Assembly: GCA_021851405.1 (NCBI GenBank)
Contig: JAJZDW010000008.1
Location: 1-64,000, forward strand
Origin: Pseudomonadota bacterium
GTDB taxonomy: Bacteria > Pseudomonadota > Gammaproteobacteria > Steroidobacterales > Steroidobacteraceae
Reading direction: 5' to 3'
Length of the DNA: 64,000 nt
Part shown: positions 36,934 to 45,776 of the stretch, piece after piece
Numbering within the stretch: the stretch's first letter is position 1
How the letters are laid out: each line of letters starts with the position of its first letter
Position numbers and translations under genes: made by a program
The notes under the pieces: model-generated
Told to the model about the DNA's origin: nothing
The model's database searches: none
What the model saw: only the letters and a program-made list of their open reading frames with translations

Positions 36934-39045
36934 ATGGCGGCACCTGCCACTTCCTCTGCGCCGGCGGGGTACGAGGACGCGCCTGCGTCTCAGCCCGACT
37001 GGCACCGCGTCACGCGACTGCTGCGCCACTCGCGGGCGCTCGATGACCTGGAGGAGACGCGCCTGCTGCCGGCGCGAGAGGTGCTCTACCAGTTCTCTGC
37101 GCGTGGCCACGATCTGGCGCAGATTCTGCTCGGGCTGCAGCTGACCGATCCGCACGATGCGGTGACGGTGTACTACCGCTCCCGGCCGATCATGCTTGCC
37201 CTCGGCGTCGACCTGGAGGAGGCGGCGGCCGGCCCGCTGGCGCGTGCCGGCTCGTTCAGCGATGGCCGGGACATCGGCGTGGTGTTCAACAAGCCCGCCC
37301 GGGGCGCCGCGACGGTGTTGCCGGCCTGTGGTGGCGTCGGTGCGCAGTACACGCCGGCGGCCGGCTGGGCGCAGGCGATCGGATATCACCGCGACGTGCT
37401 CGGCGAGGCCGCCTACGGGCGCAGCATCGCGGTCGTCCTCGGCGGGGACGGATCGGTGGCGACGGGCGGATTCTGGTCCGCGCTCACCCTGGCGACGACG
37501 CTGAAGTTGCCGCTGCTGATCTACATCGAGGACAACGGGTTCGGCATTTCGGTCAGCTCGCGCATGCAGACCCCGGGTGGCAACATCGCGGCCAACCTGC
37601 GGTCGTTCGCGGGTCTGACGATTTTCGAGGGCGACGGTGCCGACCCGCAGGAGGCCGCCGAGCGCATCGGCGCGGCCGTCGGCTTCGTGCGCGAGCAGCG
37701 CGCTCCGGCACTGCTGCGCCTGACGGTGCCGCGTCTGAACGGGCATTCCGGTCAGGATACGCAGACGTACAAGACGCCGGAGATCATCGCGGGCGAACGG
37801 GCCAGCGATCCGCTGCGCCGGCTCGAGCGCTACCTCGTGCCGCAGCGCATGAGCGAGCGCGAGTGGCGCGAGATCGGCGAAAGCGCCGAGCGCGAGGTCG
37901 AGCAGGCGGTCGAGCGCGCCTTGATGCGCCCGCGGCCGGATCCCAGCGGAATCACTCGGCACGTGTTCACGGAGTTCGATGCCGCGGGCCGGGCGCAGTT
38001 GCAGGAGCAGGGCGGGCTCGCCCCACTCGGCATCGCCGCGCCGCGCTCGAGCAGCGTGGCGCACCCTGAGCCGACTCGCATCAACATGCTGACGGCGATC
38101 CGGCGCACACTCGATGCCGAACTCACGGCCAATCCGCGCATGATGGTGTTCGGCGAGGACGTCGGACCGAAGGGCGGCGTGCACGGGGCGACGCTCGGGC
38201 TGCAGGAGAAGCACGGCGTGGGCCGAGTGTTCGATACCAGTCTCTCGGAGGAAGGCATCATCGGTCGGGCCGTCGGGATGGCGCTCGCCGGGCTCCTGCC
38301 GGTGCCCGAGATCCAGTTCCGCAAGTACGCCGATCCGGCCACCGAACAGATGAATGATTGCGGCACCATGCGCTGGCGCACCGCGAATCGCTTCGCCGCG
38401 CCGATGGTGGTGCGCATGCCGGGCGGGTTCTTCAAGTGCGGCGATCCGTGGCACAGCCAGACCAACGAGGTCGCCTGGGTGCACGGGATCGGCTGGCAGG
38501 TGGCCGTGCCGTCGAACGCCGAGGATGCCGTCGGGCTGCTGCGCGCGGCGCTGCGCGGCAACGAACCGACCCTGTTCTTCGAGCACCGCGCGCTGCTCGA
38601 TGGCGCCTGGGCGCGGCGGCCGTACCCGGGCGATGAGTACCTCGTCCCCTTCGGCAAGGCGCACTGCGTGTGCGAGGGCTCGGAACTCACCGTGGTGACC
38701 TGGGGTGCGATGGTCGAGCGCTGCGAGCGGGCCGCGCAGGTCTCCGGGGTGCTCGCCGAGGTGCTCGATCTGCGCACGCTGGCGCCTTGGGACCGTGAGA
38801 CGGTGTTGACCTCGGTGCGCAAGACGCGCCGCTGTCTGATCGTGCACGAAGACAACCTCACGGCCGGGTTCGGTGCCGAAGTGGCCGCCGTGCTCGCCCG
38901 GGAGGCGTTCTTCAGCCTCGAGGCGCCCATCGAGCGGCTGACCATGCCGGACATCCCGAGTCCGCATGCCCCGGTGCTGCTCGAGGCGGTCGTGCCCAGC
39001 GTCGAATCCATCACGCGCGCCATCCGCGCGCTGGCGAGCGTGTAG
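36934..39045 (+). CDS. Fused alpha-beta E1 of branched-chain 2-oxoacid dehydrogenase
   Basis: A 703 aa single-chain E1. The first half is E1 alpha with the thiamine diphosphate motif GGDGSVATGGFWSAL...IEDNGFG near residues 168-205. The second half, from about residue 385, is E1 beta (INMLTAIRRTLDAEL, FGEDVG, SLSEEGIIGRAVGMAL, EIQFRKYADPA). It decarboxylates branched-chain 2-oxoacids and acylates E2. In Pseudomonas the halves are separate bkdA1 and bkdA2. ATG 36934 is preceded by GGGGGG; an earlier in-frame start at 36829 runs through the operator. E2 follows after 2 bp. No E3 (lpd) gene is in the window. Confidence 0.9.
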   Translation: MAAPATSSAPAGYEDAPASQPDWHRVTRLLRHSRALDDLEETRLLPAREVLYQFSARGHDLAQILLGLQLTDPHDAVTVYYRSRPIMLALGVDLEEAAAGPLARAGSFSDGRDIGVVFNKPARGAATVLPACGGVGAQYTPAAGWAQAIGYHRDVLGEAAYGRSIAVVLGGDGSVATGGFWSALTLATTLKLPLLIYIEDNGFGISVSSRMQTPGGNIAANLRSFAGLTIFEGDGADPQEAAERIGAAVGFVREQRAPALLRLTVPRLNGHSGQDTQTYKTPEIIAGERASDPLRRLERYLVPQRMSEREWREIGESAEREVEQAVERALMRPRPDPSGITRHVFTEFDAAGRAQLQEQGGLAPLGIAAPRSSSVAHPEPTRINMLTAIRRTLDAELTANPRMMVFGEDVGPKGGVHGATLGLQEKHGVGRVFDTSLSEEGIIGRAVGMALAGLLPVPEIQFRKYADPATEQMNDCGTMRWRTANRFAAPMVVRMPGGFFKCGDPWHSQTNEVAWVHGIGWQVAVPSNAEDAVGLLRAALRGNEPTLFFEHRALLDGAWARRPYPGDEYLVPFGKAHCVCEGSELTVVTWGAMVERCERAAQVSGVLAEVLDLRTLAPWDRETVLTSVRKTRRCLIVHEDNLTAGFGAEVAAVLAREAFFSLEAPIERLTMPDIPSPHAPVLLEAVVPSVESITRAIRALASV

Positions 39046-39047
39046 TC

Positions 39048-40307
39048 ATGTCGAACGAGATCGTGGCGGTTCGGGCCCCTGAGGAGCAGGAGGAGGGCAC
39101 CCGCTCGCAGGTGCTGCGCTGGCTCAAGGCGCCCGGTGAGCCGGTGAGTGCGCACGAGCCGCTGATCGAGCTCGAGACCGACAAGGTGACCGTGGAGGTG
39201 GCCGCACCGGTGTCGGGGGTGCTCGCCGAAGTGTTGAAGCGCGAGCGGGAAGAGGTGGCCCCCGGGGAGGTGCTCGGGCGCATCGCGACGGGCGCAGAAC
39301 CTCACCTCGCCGCGGCGCACACGTCACGGCCGTCCGCACCCGAGGAGCGTGCGCTCCCCGGCGCTGCGGCACTCCCCGCCGCAGCCCCCGTGGCGGCGCA
39401 TCCGGCGTCGGGCGCCGGCACGTCGTGCAGTCCAGCGGTGCGCCGGCTGCTCGCCGAGCGGGGCCTCGAGCCCGCCGACGTGCGCGGCACGGGCCCGGCC
39501 GGAAGAATCACCGTGGAGGATGTGCTCGGCGCCGCGGCGCGCGGCCCCGAATCGGCAAGTGTCTCGCCGCCGCCGCAACAACAGCAGCAGCAGGCCGAAC
39601 CGTCGGGCATCAGGGTGCGTCGGGTTGCGCACAGCGCGGTCCGCCAGCGGATCGCGGCCCGTATGGTCGAGAGCCTGCTGCACACCGCGCCGCACGTCAC
39701 CACCGTGTTCGAAGTCGATCTCACCGCCGTGCTCGATCACCGCGAGCGTCACCGCCCGTCCTTCGCCGCGCGCGGCGTGCCGTTGACCCTCTCGGCGTAT
39801 TTCGTGCGGGCCGCGGTCGCGGCCATCGAGGAGGTGCCGGAGGCCAACAGCCGCTGGAGTGAGGCGGCGCTCGAGATCTACCAGACCGTGAACTTCGGCA
39901 TCGGCACCGCCGCGCCCGAGGGTCTGGTGGCCCCGGTGTTGCGCGGCGCGGAGACGCTCGATCTGCAGCAGACCGCGCAGAGCATCGACGCGCTCGTGCG
40001 GCGCGCCCGCGCCGGGCAGCTCAGTCCCGAGGACGTCCGCGGGGGCACGTTCACCATGTCCAACCATGGGGTCAGCGGCAGCCTGATCGCCACGCCCATC
40101 ATCCTCTTCCCCGGGCAGGCGGCCATCCTCGGGGTGGGCAAGCTCGAGAAACGAGCCGCCGTGGTGCCGCACGGTGCGACCGAGCGCATTGAAATCCGCC
40201 CCCGTTGCTATGCCACGCTCACCATCGATCACCGGGTCATGGATGGGGTGCGTGCCAACCGCTTCATGCAGGTGTTCGCCGAGCGGCTCGGCCTCTGGAG
40301 CGAGTGA
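39048..40307 (+). CDS. bkdB: Dihydrolipoyl acyltransferase E2 of branched-chain 2-oxoacid dehydrogenase
   Basis: A 419 aa E2. A single lipoyl domain carries the lipoylated Lys46 in ETDKVTVE; a Pro/Ala-rich linker leads to an E3/E1-binding domain (SPAVRRLLAERGLEPADV, GPAGRITVEDVL) near residues 127-160. After a second linker with six consecutive Gln (CAA/CAG codons at 39576-39593) comes the catalytic domain ending in DHRVMDG near residue 394. Substrate class is inferred from the fused E1 and BkdR-like regulator. E3 must come from elsewhere. A hairpin directly follows the stop codon. Confidence 0.9.
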   Translation: MSNEIVAVRAPEEQEEGTRSQVLRWLKAPGEPVSAHEPLIELETDKVTVEVAAPVSGVLAEVLKREREEVAPGEVLGRIATGAEPHLAAAHTSRPSAPEERALPGAAALPAAAPVAAHPASGAGTSCSPAVRRLLAERGLEPADVRGTGPAGRITVEDVLGAAARGPESASVSPPPQQQQQQAEPSGIRVRRVAHSAVRQRIAARMVESLLHTAPHVTTVFEVDLTAVLDHRERHRPSFAARGVPLTLSAYFVRAAVAAIEEVPEANSRWSEAALEIYQTVNFGIGTAAPEGLVAPVLRGAETLDLQQTAQSIDALVRRARAGQLSPEDVRGGTFTMSNHGVSGSLIATPIILFPGQAAILGVGKLEKRAAVVPHGATERIEIRPRCYATLTIDHRVMDGVRANRFMQVFAERLGLWSE

Positions 40308-40308
40308 G

Positions 40309-40333
40309 GCCGGGGCCGGACCGGCGTCCCGGC
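40309..40333 (+). terminator. Hairpin directly after bkdB
   Basis: GCCGGG (40309-40314) pairs with CCCGGC (40328-40333), with an inner GCCG/CGGC stem and a small bulge. It starts 1 bp after the stop codon and no U-tract follows. Confidence 0.4.
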
Positions 40334-40412
40334 GTGGTCGGCCGCAGGGCATAGTGACGAGAGGCCCCCGGCGGGCTACCATGCGCGCAGTACTCCCGCG
40401 GAGGACTTCAGC

Positions 40413-41078
40413 ATGACCGAGGGCACCACCACGTTGTCGGGCCCGCCGAGCGATGAGTCCGAGCCTGATTTGAGCCGCCGGCGCATGTTGACGGCGGCCA
40501 CCGCGGCGGTCGGCGCGGTGGGCGTCGGTCTGGCCGCGACGCCGTTCATCGAGTCGATGGAGCCGAGCGAGACGGCGCGCGCACTCGGGGCGCCGGTCAC
40601 TATCGACATCTCCGCGCTCGAACCGAAGCAGATGTTGGTCTCTTCCTGGCGGCGCCGGCCGATCTACGTGCTGCGGCGCACCGAGGCGGAGCTGAAAACA
40701 CTCTCGAGTCTCAACGGCCAACTGAAGGACCCGTTGTCCAAGGCCGATCAGCAGCCGGCGAATTTGCCCGGCTGGAACCCCATCCAACGCTCCATCGTGC
40801 CGGAGTACCTGGTGGTGGTGGGGATCTGCACGCACCTCGGCTGCATGCCGAAGCTGCACCCGAGTCCGGGCGATCCGCTGCTCGGGGCGAGCTGGCCGGG
40901 CGGGTACTACTGCCCCTGCCACGGGTCACGCTACGATCTGGCCGGGCGCGTGATGGACGGTTCACCGGCGCCGTTGAACCTGCCCGTGCCGCCCCATTAT
41001 TACAAAGACGCCAAGACCATCGTGGCGGGCGAACTGTCGAACGGCACCGAGCAGAACTGGGAGCCGAATACCTGGTGA
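40413..41078 (+). CDS. petA: Ubiquinol-cytochrome c reductase Rieske iron-sulfur subunit (orphan)
   Basis: A 221 aa Rieske protein. A twin-arginine segment (SRRRMLTAATAAVGAVGVG, about residues 23-41) anchors it; the [2Fe-2S] ligands are in CTHLGCMPKLHP near 139-144 and YCPCHGSRYD near 169-176. Length is normal for the bc1 subunit, which passes electrons from ubiquinol to cytochrome c1. GGAGG at 40400-40404 precedes ATG 40413. The expected petB and petC genes are absent: the next gene is paaX on the other strand. It may be a second copy or a displaced subunit. Confidence 0.93.
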   Translation: MTEGTTTLSGPPSDESEPDLSRRRMLTAATAAVGAVGVGLAATPFIESMEPSETARALGAPVTIDISALEPKQMLVSSWRRRPIYVLRRTEAELKTLSSLNGQLKDPLSKADQQPANLPGWNPIQRSIVPEYLVVVGICTHLGCMPKLHPSPGDPLLGASWPGGYYCPCHGSRYDLAGRVMDGSPAPLNLPVPPHYYKDAKTIVAGELSNGTEQNWEPNTW

Positions 41079-41082
41079 GCCG

Positions 41083-41100
41083 GCCGCGCTACGGCGCGGC
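41083..41100. terminator. Hairpin with UNCG tetraloop shared by petA and paaX ends
   Basis: GCCGCGC (41083-41089) and GCGCGGC (41094-41100) form a perfect 7-bp stem closed by C(TACG)G, a UNCG-type stable tetraloop on the plus strand. It begins 4 bp after the petA stop and spans the paaX stop codon on the other strand. Confidence 0.5.
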
Positions 41101-42000
41101 GAGGCCCCCGAAGCGTGCAAACGCCTCGGGGCCGGCGCTCGGCAGCGCCCCATCGAGGGTCGACCCGTGCGCATCGAGGTGGCGCTCTGCGGCGTTGAAC
41201 ACCGCGGCGTACAGTCGCCGGCACAGCGCGTAGGCCTCGGTGCCGATCCAGTCCTCCGGCAGCAGAGCCGGGGGCAGCAGCGGGTCGCGCAGATGGATCT
41301 TGCGATATTCGTGAATGAGCAGCGTGCGCACCACGAACGCGGACTCCGGCGTCAGCTGCCGCAGGGCGCCGCGGGCCTCGATCGGCGCGAACGCATCGCG
41401 AAAGCGCCGGTAGCGGCGCGCCAGTTCTGCCCAATCCCATGCGGCCGCCGCCAGACGACGGTCGGCGGCCAGGTCCTCGCCGCGGCTGGTAAAGAGCCAG
41501 CCCTCTGCGGGTCGATCGCGGTGTGAGCGCTGCGCCGAGGCGCTCGGGTGCACGAACACCCCGGGGGCGAGTTGCCCGAATCCCGACCAGCGCAGCCGCT
41601 CGCGCAGCTCGGCTCGCGCGCCCCCACCCGGCGGGACCGCCAGCAGCGTCCAGTACCCGTCCCAGGCACCCGGACTCACCGCGTAAATGCGCTCGGTGGC
41701 TTCGGCGAACCGCCCGTGGCCGGTGTCGCTCAGGCGGTACTCGCTGCGCCGGCCGCGCTTGAGGGGGGTGAGCCAGCCGTCGGCGGCGAGCCGCGCGACG
41801 CTGGTGCGCACCAGGCGCTCGGCGAGCCCGAACGGTGCGGCGAGGCCAATGAGGCTGCCGAGGCTGACGCGCGCGCCGCGCGGGGCGATGGCATCGCCGA
41901 ACACGGTCATCAGTAGCGATCCGCCGCGCAGCGGGCGCTGCGCGCGGAACCGCCGCAGCAGCGCAGCGACGGCGGGATACGGGTCACGCAGGGCGTCCAT
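41089..42000 (-). CDS. paaX: Phenylacetate-responsive transcriptional repressor PaaX
   Basis: A 303 aa PaaX-family regulator, which in E. coli represses the paa genes until phenylacetyl-CoA binds. The N-terminal winged helix includes RGGSLLMTVFGDAIAPRGARVSLGSLI and ERLVRTSVARLAADGWL; the central part has GRRSEYRLSDTGHGRF and WDGYWTLLAVP. The start is ATG 42000 with AAGG upstream; a frame reaching 42054 would cross the promoter. It is divergent from paaA with 111 bp between. The family and position make the function nearly certain, although affinity for phenylacetyl-CoA is inferred. Confidence 0.93.
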   Translation of the reverse strand: MDALRDPYPAVAALLRRFRAQRPLRGGSLLMTVFGDAIAPRGARVSLGSLIGLAAPFGLAERLVRTSVARLAADGWLTPLKRGRRSEYRLSDTGHGRFAEATERIYAVSPGAWDGYWTLLAVPPGGGARAELRERLRWSGFGQLAPGVFVHPSASAQRSHRDRPAEGWLFTSRGEDLAADRRLAAAAWDWAELARRYRRFRDAFAPIEARGALRQLTPESAFVVRTLLIHEYRKIHLRDPLLPPALLPEDWIGTEAYALCRRLYAAVFNAAERHLDAHGSTLDGALPSAGPEAFARFGGLAAP

Positions 42001-42045
42001 CAGGCCTTCAGGGCGAGGAAAACCGCCATTCTGCCACGAAAATTC

Positions 42046-42086
42046 TTGACACAAAAATCATGATAGAGGTAGTTTTTATGTATCAT
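42046..42086 (+). promoter_or_regulatory. paaA promoter with candidate PaaX operator
   Basis: A consensus -35 TTGACA (42046-42051) is followed after 18 nt by TAGTTT (42070-42075). Overlapping it is the inverted repeat ATGATA (42060-42065) N15 TATCAT (42081-42086), and ATCATGAT (42057-42064) is itself a palindrome. The region is strikingly AT-rich for this window. PaaX is the likely ligand. Confidence 0.6.
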
Positions 42087-42111
42087 ATGGGTTTCCCGCA
42101 CAGGCGTGAGC

Positions 42112-43125
42112 ATGTATACGCAGGCTTTGGATTCTCCGGCGGCCGGGGCGGATGAGGCGAGCGAGGAACGCGAGCGGCTCGAGCGGTTTCAGGCGCGGAT
42201 CGATCGGGACGAGAAGATCGAGCCGAAGGACTGGATGCCCGAGGCGTACCGCCAGACCCTGATCCGCCAGATCGCCCAGCACGCGCATTCGGAGATCGTC
42301 GGGATGCTGCCGGAGGGCAACTGGATCACCCGCGCTCCCTCGCTGCGGCGCAAAGCGGTGCTGATCGCCAAAGTGCAGGACGAGGGCGGGCACGGGATGT
42401 ACCTGTACAGCGCCGCCGAGACCCTCGGAGTCGCGCGCGGGGAACTCATCGAGCAGCTGCTCTCGGGGCGAGCCAAATACTCGAGCATCTTCAACTACCC
42501 GACGCTCACCTGGGCGGACATTGGGGCGATCGGCTGGCTGGTCGACGGCGCGGCGATCATGAACCAAGTGCCGCTGTGTCGCTGCTCCTACGGGCCGTAC
42601 GCGCGCGCCATGGTGCGCATCTGCAAGGAGGAGAGTTTTCACCAGCGCCAGGGCTATGAGCTGATGCTGACGCTCGCACGCGGCAGCGAAGACCAGCACG
42701 CGATGGCGCAGGATGCGCTGAACCGCTGGTGGTGGCCGTCGCTGATGATGTTCGGGCCGAGCGACGCGCACTCGGTGCACACCGCGCAGTCGATGCGCTG
42801 GAAGATCAAACGCTTCACCAACGATGAGCTGCGCCAGAAGTTCATCGACGTGACGGTGCCGCAGGCCGAGTACCTCGGCCTCACCGTGCCCGATCCTGAT
42901 CTTCACTGGAACGAGGCGAGCCAGCACTACCGCTTCGGTGAGATCAATTGGAGCGAGTTCCAGGCGGTGCTGAAGGGCGAGGGTCCGTGCAATCGCGAGC
43001 GCCTCGAGGCGCGTCGCGCCGCGCACGAGAACGGTCGCTGGGTGCGCGAGGCCGCCGCCGCCTATGCCGCGAAACATCAAGGGCCGGCACGCGCGATGAA
43101 GGCCGGTGCAGGAGCGCTGTCATGA
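42112..43125 (+). CDS. paaA: Phenylacetyl-CoA 1,2-epoxidase subunit PaaA
   Basis: A 337 aa catalytic subunit of the diiron oxygenase that epoxidises the ring of phenylacetyl-CoA. Iron ligands are expected in [13 protein letters not shown] and [26 protein letters not shown] and [16 protein letters not shown]-type segments are PaaA hallmarks. The start is ATG 42112 with AGG 8 nt upstream; a GTG 6 nt earlier is possible. It opens the operon paaABCDEGZ and overlaps paaB by ATGA. Confidence 0.96.
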   Translation: MYTQALDSPAAGADEASEERERLERFQARIDRDEKIEPKDWMPEAYRQTLIRQIAQHAHSEIVGMLPEGNWITRAPSLRRKAVLIAKVQDEGGHGMYLYSAAETLGVARGELIEQLLSGRAKYSSIFNYPTLTWADIGAIGWLVDGAAIMNQVPLCRCSYGPYARAMVRICKEESFHQRQGYELMLTLARGSEDQHAMAQDALNRWWWPSLMMFGPSDAHSVHTAQSMRWKIKRFTNDELRQKFIDVTVPQAEYLGLTVPDPDLHWNEASQHYRFGEINWSEFQAVLKGEGPCNRERLEARRAAHENGRWVREAAAAYAAKHQGPARAMKAGAGALS

Positions 43126-43406
43126 ACGAAGACTGGGTGCTGTACGAGGTGTTCATCCGCTCGCGCTCGGGGCTCGAGCACAAGCACGTCGGGAGCCTGC
43201 ATGCCGCCGATGCGCGCATGGCGATCGAGCATGCCCGCGATGCCTACACGCGCCGCCAGGAGGGCGTGAGCATCTGGGTGGTGCCCTCGAGCGAGATCAT
43301 CGCCTCCGATCCGGGCGAAGCCGATGCTCTCTTTGAGCCGGCGCGCGACAAGGTGTACCGCCATCCGACCTTCTATGTCATCCCCGATGAGGTGAAGAAC
43401 ATATGA
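43122..43406 (+). CDS. paaB: Phenylacetyl-CoA epoxidase subunit PaaB
   Basis: A 94 aa small structural subunit of the PaaABCE oxygenase, proposed to bridge the AC heterodimers. [20 protein letters not shown] and [21 protein letters not shown] are typical of PaaB. It overlaps paaA (ATGA) and paaC (ATGA), so stoichiometric coupled translation is likely. Confidence 0.96.
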   Translation: MNEDWVLYEVFIRSRSGLEHKHVGSLHAADARMAIEHARDAYTRRQEGVSIWVVPSSEIIASDPGEADALFEPARDKVYRHPTFYVIPDEVKNI

Positions 43407-44191
43407 GCGCGGCGGTCGAGGTCGGCTCCGCGCAGGTGAGCCTCGCTGAGCGTGTCGAGTACCTGCTGCGCCTCGCCGACACCAGTCTGATCGCCGGCCA
43501 GCGGCTCGCGGAGCTGCTCGGGCATGGTCCGACCCTCGAGGAGGATCTGGCGCTCGGCAACATCTCGCTCGATCTGATCGGCCAGGCGCGTCTGCTGCTC
43601 GCGCTCGCCGGGCGCATCGAGGACAACGGTCGCGACGAGGACGCACTGGCGTTTCGGCGCGATGCGCCGCAGTTTCGCAACATGTCCCTCGCCGAGCAGC
43701 CGAATGAGGATTTCGCCGCGACCATCGTGCGCCAGTGTCTGCTCGATGCCTGGCAGCTCGAGACCTACGAGAGTCTGACCGGCTCGCGCGAGGAGGCGCT
43801 CGCCGACATCGCGCACAAAGCGCTCAAGGAGTGCCGCTACCACTGGCGCTTCAGCGCCGGCTGGCTGGTGCGCCTCGGTGACGGTACCGAGGAGAGTCAT
43901 GCGCGGGTGAGCGCAGCGCTCGGGGCACTGTGGCGGTTCACCGATGAGCTGCTGACGCCCGATGCGCTCGATGCGCGCATGGCCGTGTGTGGCATTGGCC
44001 CTGCGCCCAGCCTGATCCGCGAGCGCTGGGACACTCGCGTGAGCGCGACGCTCGCGGAGGCGAAGCTCCCGAAGCCGCCCCATCGGCACTATCCGTGGCA
44101 CGGCAAGCGCGGCGTGCACTCCGAACACCTCGGCCACCTGCTCACCGAGATGCAGTTCCTGCCGCGCGTCTATCCCGGTGCGACATGGTAG
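43403..44191 (+). CDS. paaC: Phenylacetyl-CoA epoxidase subunit PaaC
   Basis: A 262 aa structural partner of PaaA with the same ferritin-like fold but no iron. LADTSLIAGQRLAELLGHGPTLEED, then GNISLDLIGQARLLL and PNEDFAATIVRQ identify it. Within the operon, it overlaps paaB by 4 bp and paaD by 7 bp. Confidence 0.95.
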   Translation: MSAAVEVGSAQVSLAERVEYLLRLADTSLIAGQRLAELLGHGPTLEEDLALGNISLDLIGQARLLLALAGRIEDNGRDEDALAFRRDAPQFRNMSLAEQPNEDFAATIVRQCLLDAWQLETYESLTGSREEALADIAHKALKECRYHWRFSAGWLVRLGDGTEESHARVSAALGALWRFTDELLTPDALDARMAVCGIGPAPSLIRERWDTRVSATLAEAKLPKPPHRHYPWHGKRGVHSEHLGHLLTEMQFLPRVYPGATW

Positions 44192-44664
44192 AGGCGGCAC
44201 GCCCCGAGGGACGCGAGCGGCAGATTTGGCGCGCGCTCGAGTCGGTGGCCGATCCGGAGATCCCGGTGGTCAACATCGTCGAGCTCGGCATCGTGCGTCA
44301 GGTGCGTGCCGGAGCGGACGGACAGCTGCGCGTCAGAATCACTCCGACCTACTCGGGGTGCCCGGCCACGGAGGTCATCGCACGCTCGATTCGCGACACG
44401 CTCGATCAGAGCGGCTTTGCTGACGTCATGCTCGAGACGGTGCTCTGGCCACCCTGGTCGAGTGAGTGGTTGAGCGAGTCGGGGCGACACAAGCTCGAGG
44501 CGTTCGGCATCGCTGTCGAGGGCGGCGCGCGGAGTCCGGTGGCCTGTCCGCGCTGCGCCGCGCATCAGGTGGAGCGCATCAGCGAGTTCGGGTCCACGCC
44601 CTGCAAGGCCCATTACCGCTGTCGCGAGTGCCTCGAACCCTTCGATACCTTCAAGTGCCTTTGA
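44185..44664 (+). CDS. paaD: PaaD, iron-sulfur assembly-like maturation protein
   Basis: A 159 aa protein needed for epoxidase activity, thought to help [2Fe-2S] assembly in PaaE. The N-terminal MIP18/DUF59 domain reads ESVADPEIPVVNIVELGIV with TPTYSGCPATEVI; the C-terminal zinc-ribbon-like part has Cys pairs in CPRCAAHQ and YRCREC. The start is ATG 44185 inside the paaC end; longer frames are artefacts of the overlap. Confidence 0.94.
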   Translation: MVEAARPEGRERQIWRALESVADPEIPVVNIVELGIVRQVRAGADGQLRVRITPTYSGCPATEVIARSIRDTLDQSGFADVMLETVLWPPWSSEWLSESGRHKLEAFGIAVEGGARSPVACPRCAAHQVERISEFGSTPCKAHYRCRECLEPFDTFKCL

Positions 44665-44665
44665 T

Positions 44666-45745
44666 ATGTTGAAATTTCATTCGCTGCGCGTCGTCGACGT
44701 GCGACCCGAGGCCGAGGACGCCATCGCGCTGACGCTCGAGGTGCCCGAGGATCTCGCCGCCGAATACCGCGGCAGTGCCGGTCAGCACGTCGTGGTGCGC
44801 TTGAGTGCCGACGGGGAGGAGCTGCGCCGGACGTATTCGTTCACCAATGCGCCGGGGGAGCGGTTTTTGCGCCTGCTGGTGCGTCTGCAGCCGCAGGGGC
44901 GCGTCTCGGCGCTCCTCGGGCGGCTCGAGCCGGGCACCGGTCTCGAGGTGTTGCCGCCGAACGGCAGCTTCACGCCGCAGGTGGCGGCGCTCGACGCGGG
45001 CCTGCGGGTCGCCTTCGCCGCCGGCAGCGGCATCACGCCGGTGCTCGCGGTGACCCGCGCGGTGCTCGGCGCCGGCGGCGCCATGATGGTGTTCTACGGC
45101 AACCGCAGTGCCGCCCGCACGATGGGGCTCGAGGCGCTGCAGGCGCTGAAGGACCAGTACCCTGAGCGGCTCGCGCTGCACTTCATCATGAGTGAGGAGC
45201 CACAGGAGGTGGCGCTGTACAACGGCCGCCTGGAGCGCGGCAAGGTGCTTGAGCTCGCGCACGCGTTCTTCGATCCGACTCGGGTCGTCGAGTACTTCGT
45301 GTGCGGCCCCGGTCACATGGATGCACAGGTGTGCGCGGCGCTGGCGGAGCTCGGCATTGCGCGCGAGCGCATCCGCGTGGAGCACTTCAGCGTCGCGGCC
45401 GACGGCGCCGCCGCCCTCGCGCCGACCGCTGCCGCGCCGCCTGCGCCGCCGCAGGCCGAGGGGATGGCGGAGGTCACGGTGCTCCTCGACGGACGGCGGC
45501 GCACGTTCACCATGGCCATCGAGGGCGACTCGGTGCTCGATGCCGCCGAGCGCGCCGGTCTCGATCTGCCGTTCTCCTGTCGCTCCGGGGTGTGCTCGAC
45601 GTGTCGGACCAAGGTCGTGCGCGGCAAGGTGCGCATGGCCGAGAACTATGCGCTCGAGGCGTGGGAGCTCGAGCAGGGCTACGTGCTCGCCTGTCAGTCG
45701 ACGTGCCTCACGCCCGAGCTGGAACTCGATTACGACGAGAAATAA
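44666..45745 (+). CDS. paaE: Phenylacetyl-CoA epoxidase reductase subunit PaaE
   Basis: A 359 aa NADPH-dependent reductase that feeds electrons to PaaA. Residues 1 to about 235 are ferredoxin-NADP reductase-like (RRTYSFTNAPG for flavin, AFAAGSGITPVLAV and YFVCGPGHMDAQV). After a Pro/Ala linker, a plant-type [2Fe-2S] domain carries CRSGVCSTCRTK near 304-311 and a last Cys in LACQS. The start is ATG 44666, 1 bp after the paaD stop. Confidence 0.95.
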   Translation: MLKFHSLRVVDVRPEAEDAIALTLEVPEDLAAEYRGSAGQHVVVRLSADGEELRRTYSFTNAPGERFLRLLVRLQPQGRVSALLGRLEPGTGLEVLPPNGSFTPQVAALDAGLRVAFAAGSGITPVLAVTRAVLGAGGAMMVFYGNRSAARTMGLEALQALKDQYPERLALHFIMSEEPQEVALYNGRLERGKVLELAHAFFDPTRVVEYFVCGPGHMDAQVCAALAELGIARERIRVEHFSVAADGAAALAPTAAAPPAPPQAEGMAEVTVLLDGRRRTFTMAIEGDSVLDAAERAGLDLPFSCRSGVCSTCRTKVVRGKVRMAENYALEAWELEQGYVLACQSTCLTPELELDYDEK

Positions 45746-45776
45746 GCCGGCCGGCCGCACCGCCGGTGAGGATGTC

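Noticed and set aside
40413-41078. Possibility that the Rieske protein belongs to an aromatic-ring oxygenase beside the paa genes.
   Set aside because: CTHLGC and CPCHGS with a twin-arginine anchor are those of the bc1 subunit; oxygenase ferredoxins lack this anchor and use CxH/CxxH. The paa epoxidase uses PaaE instead.
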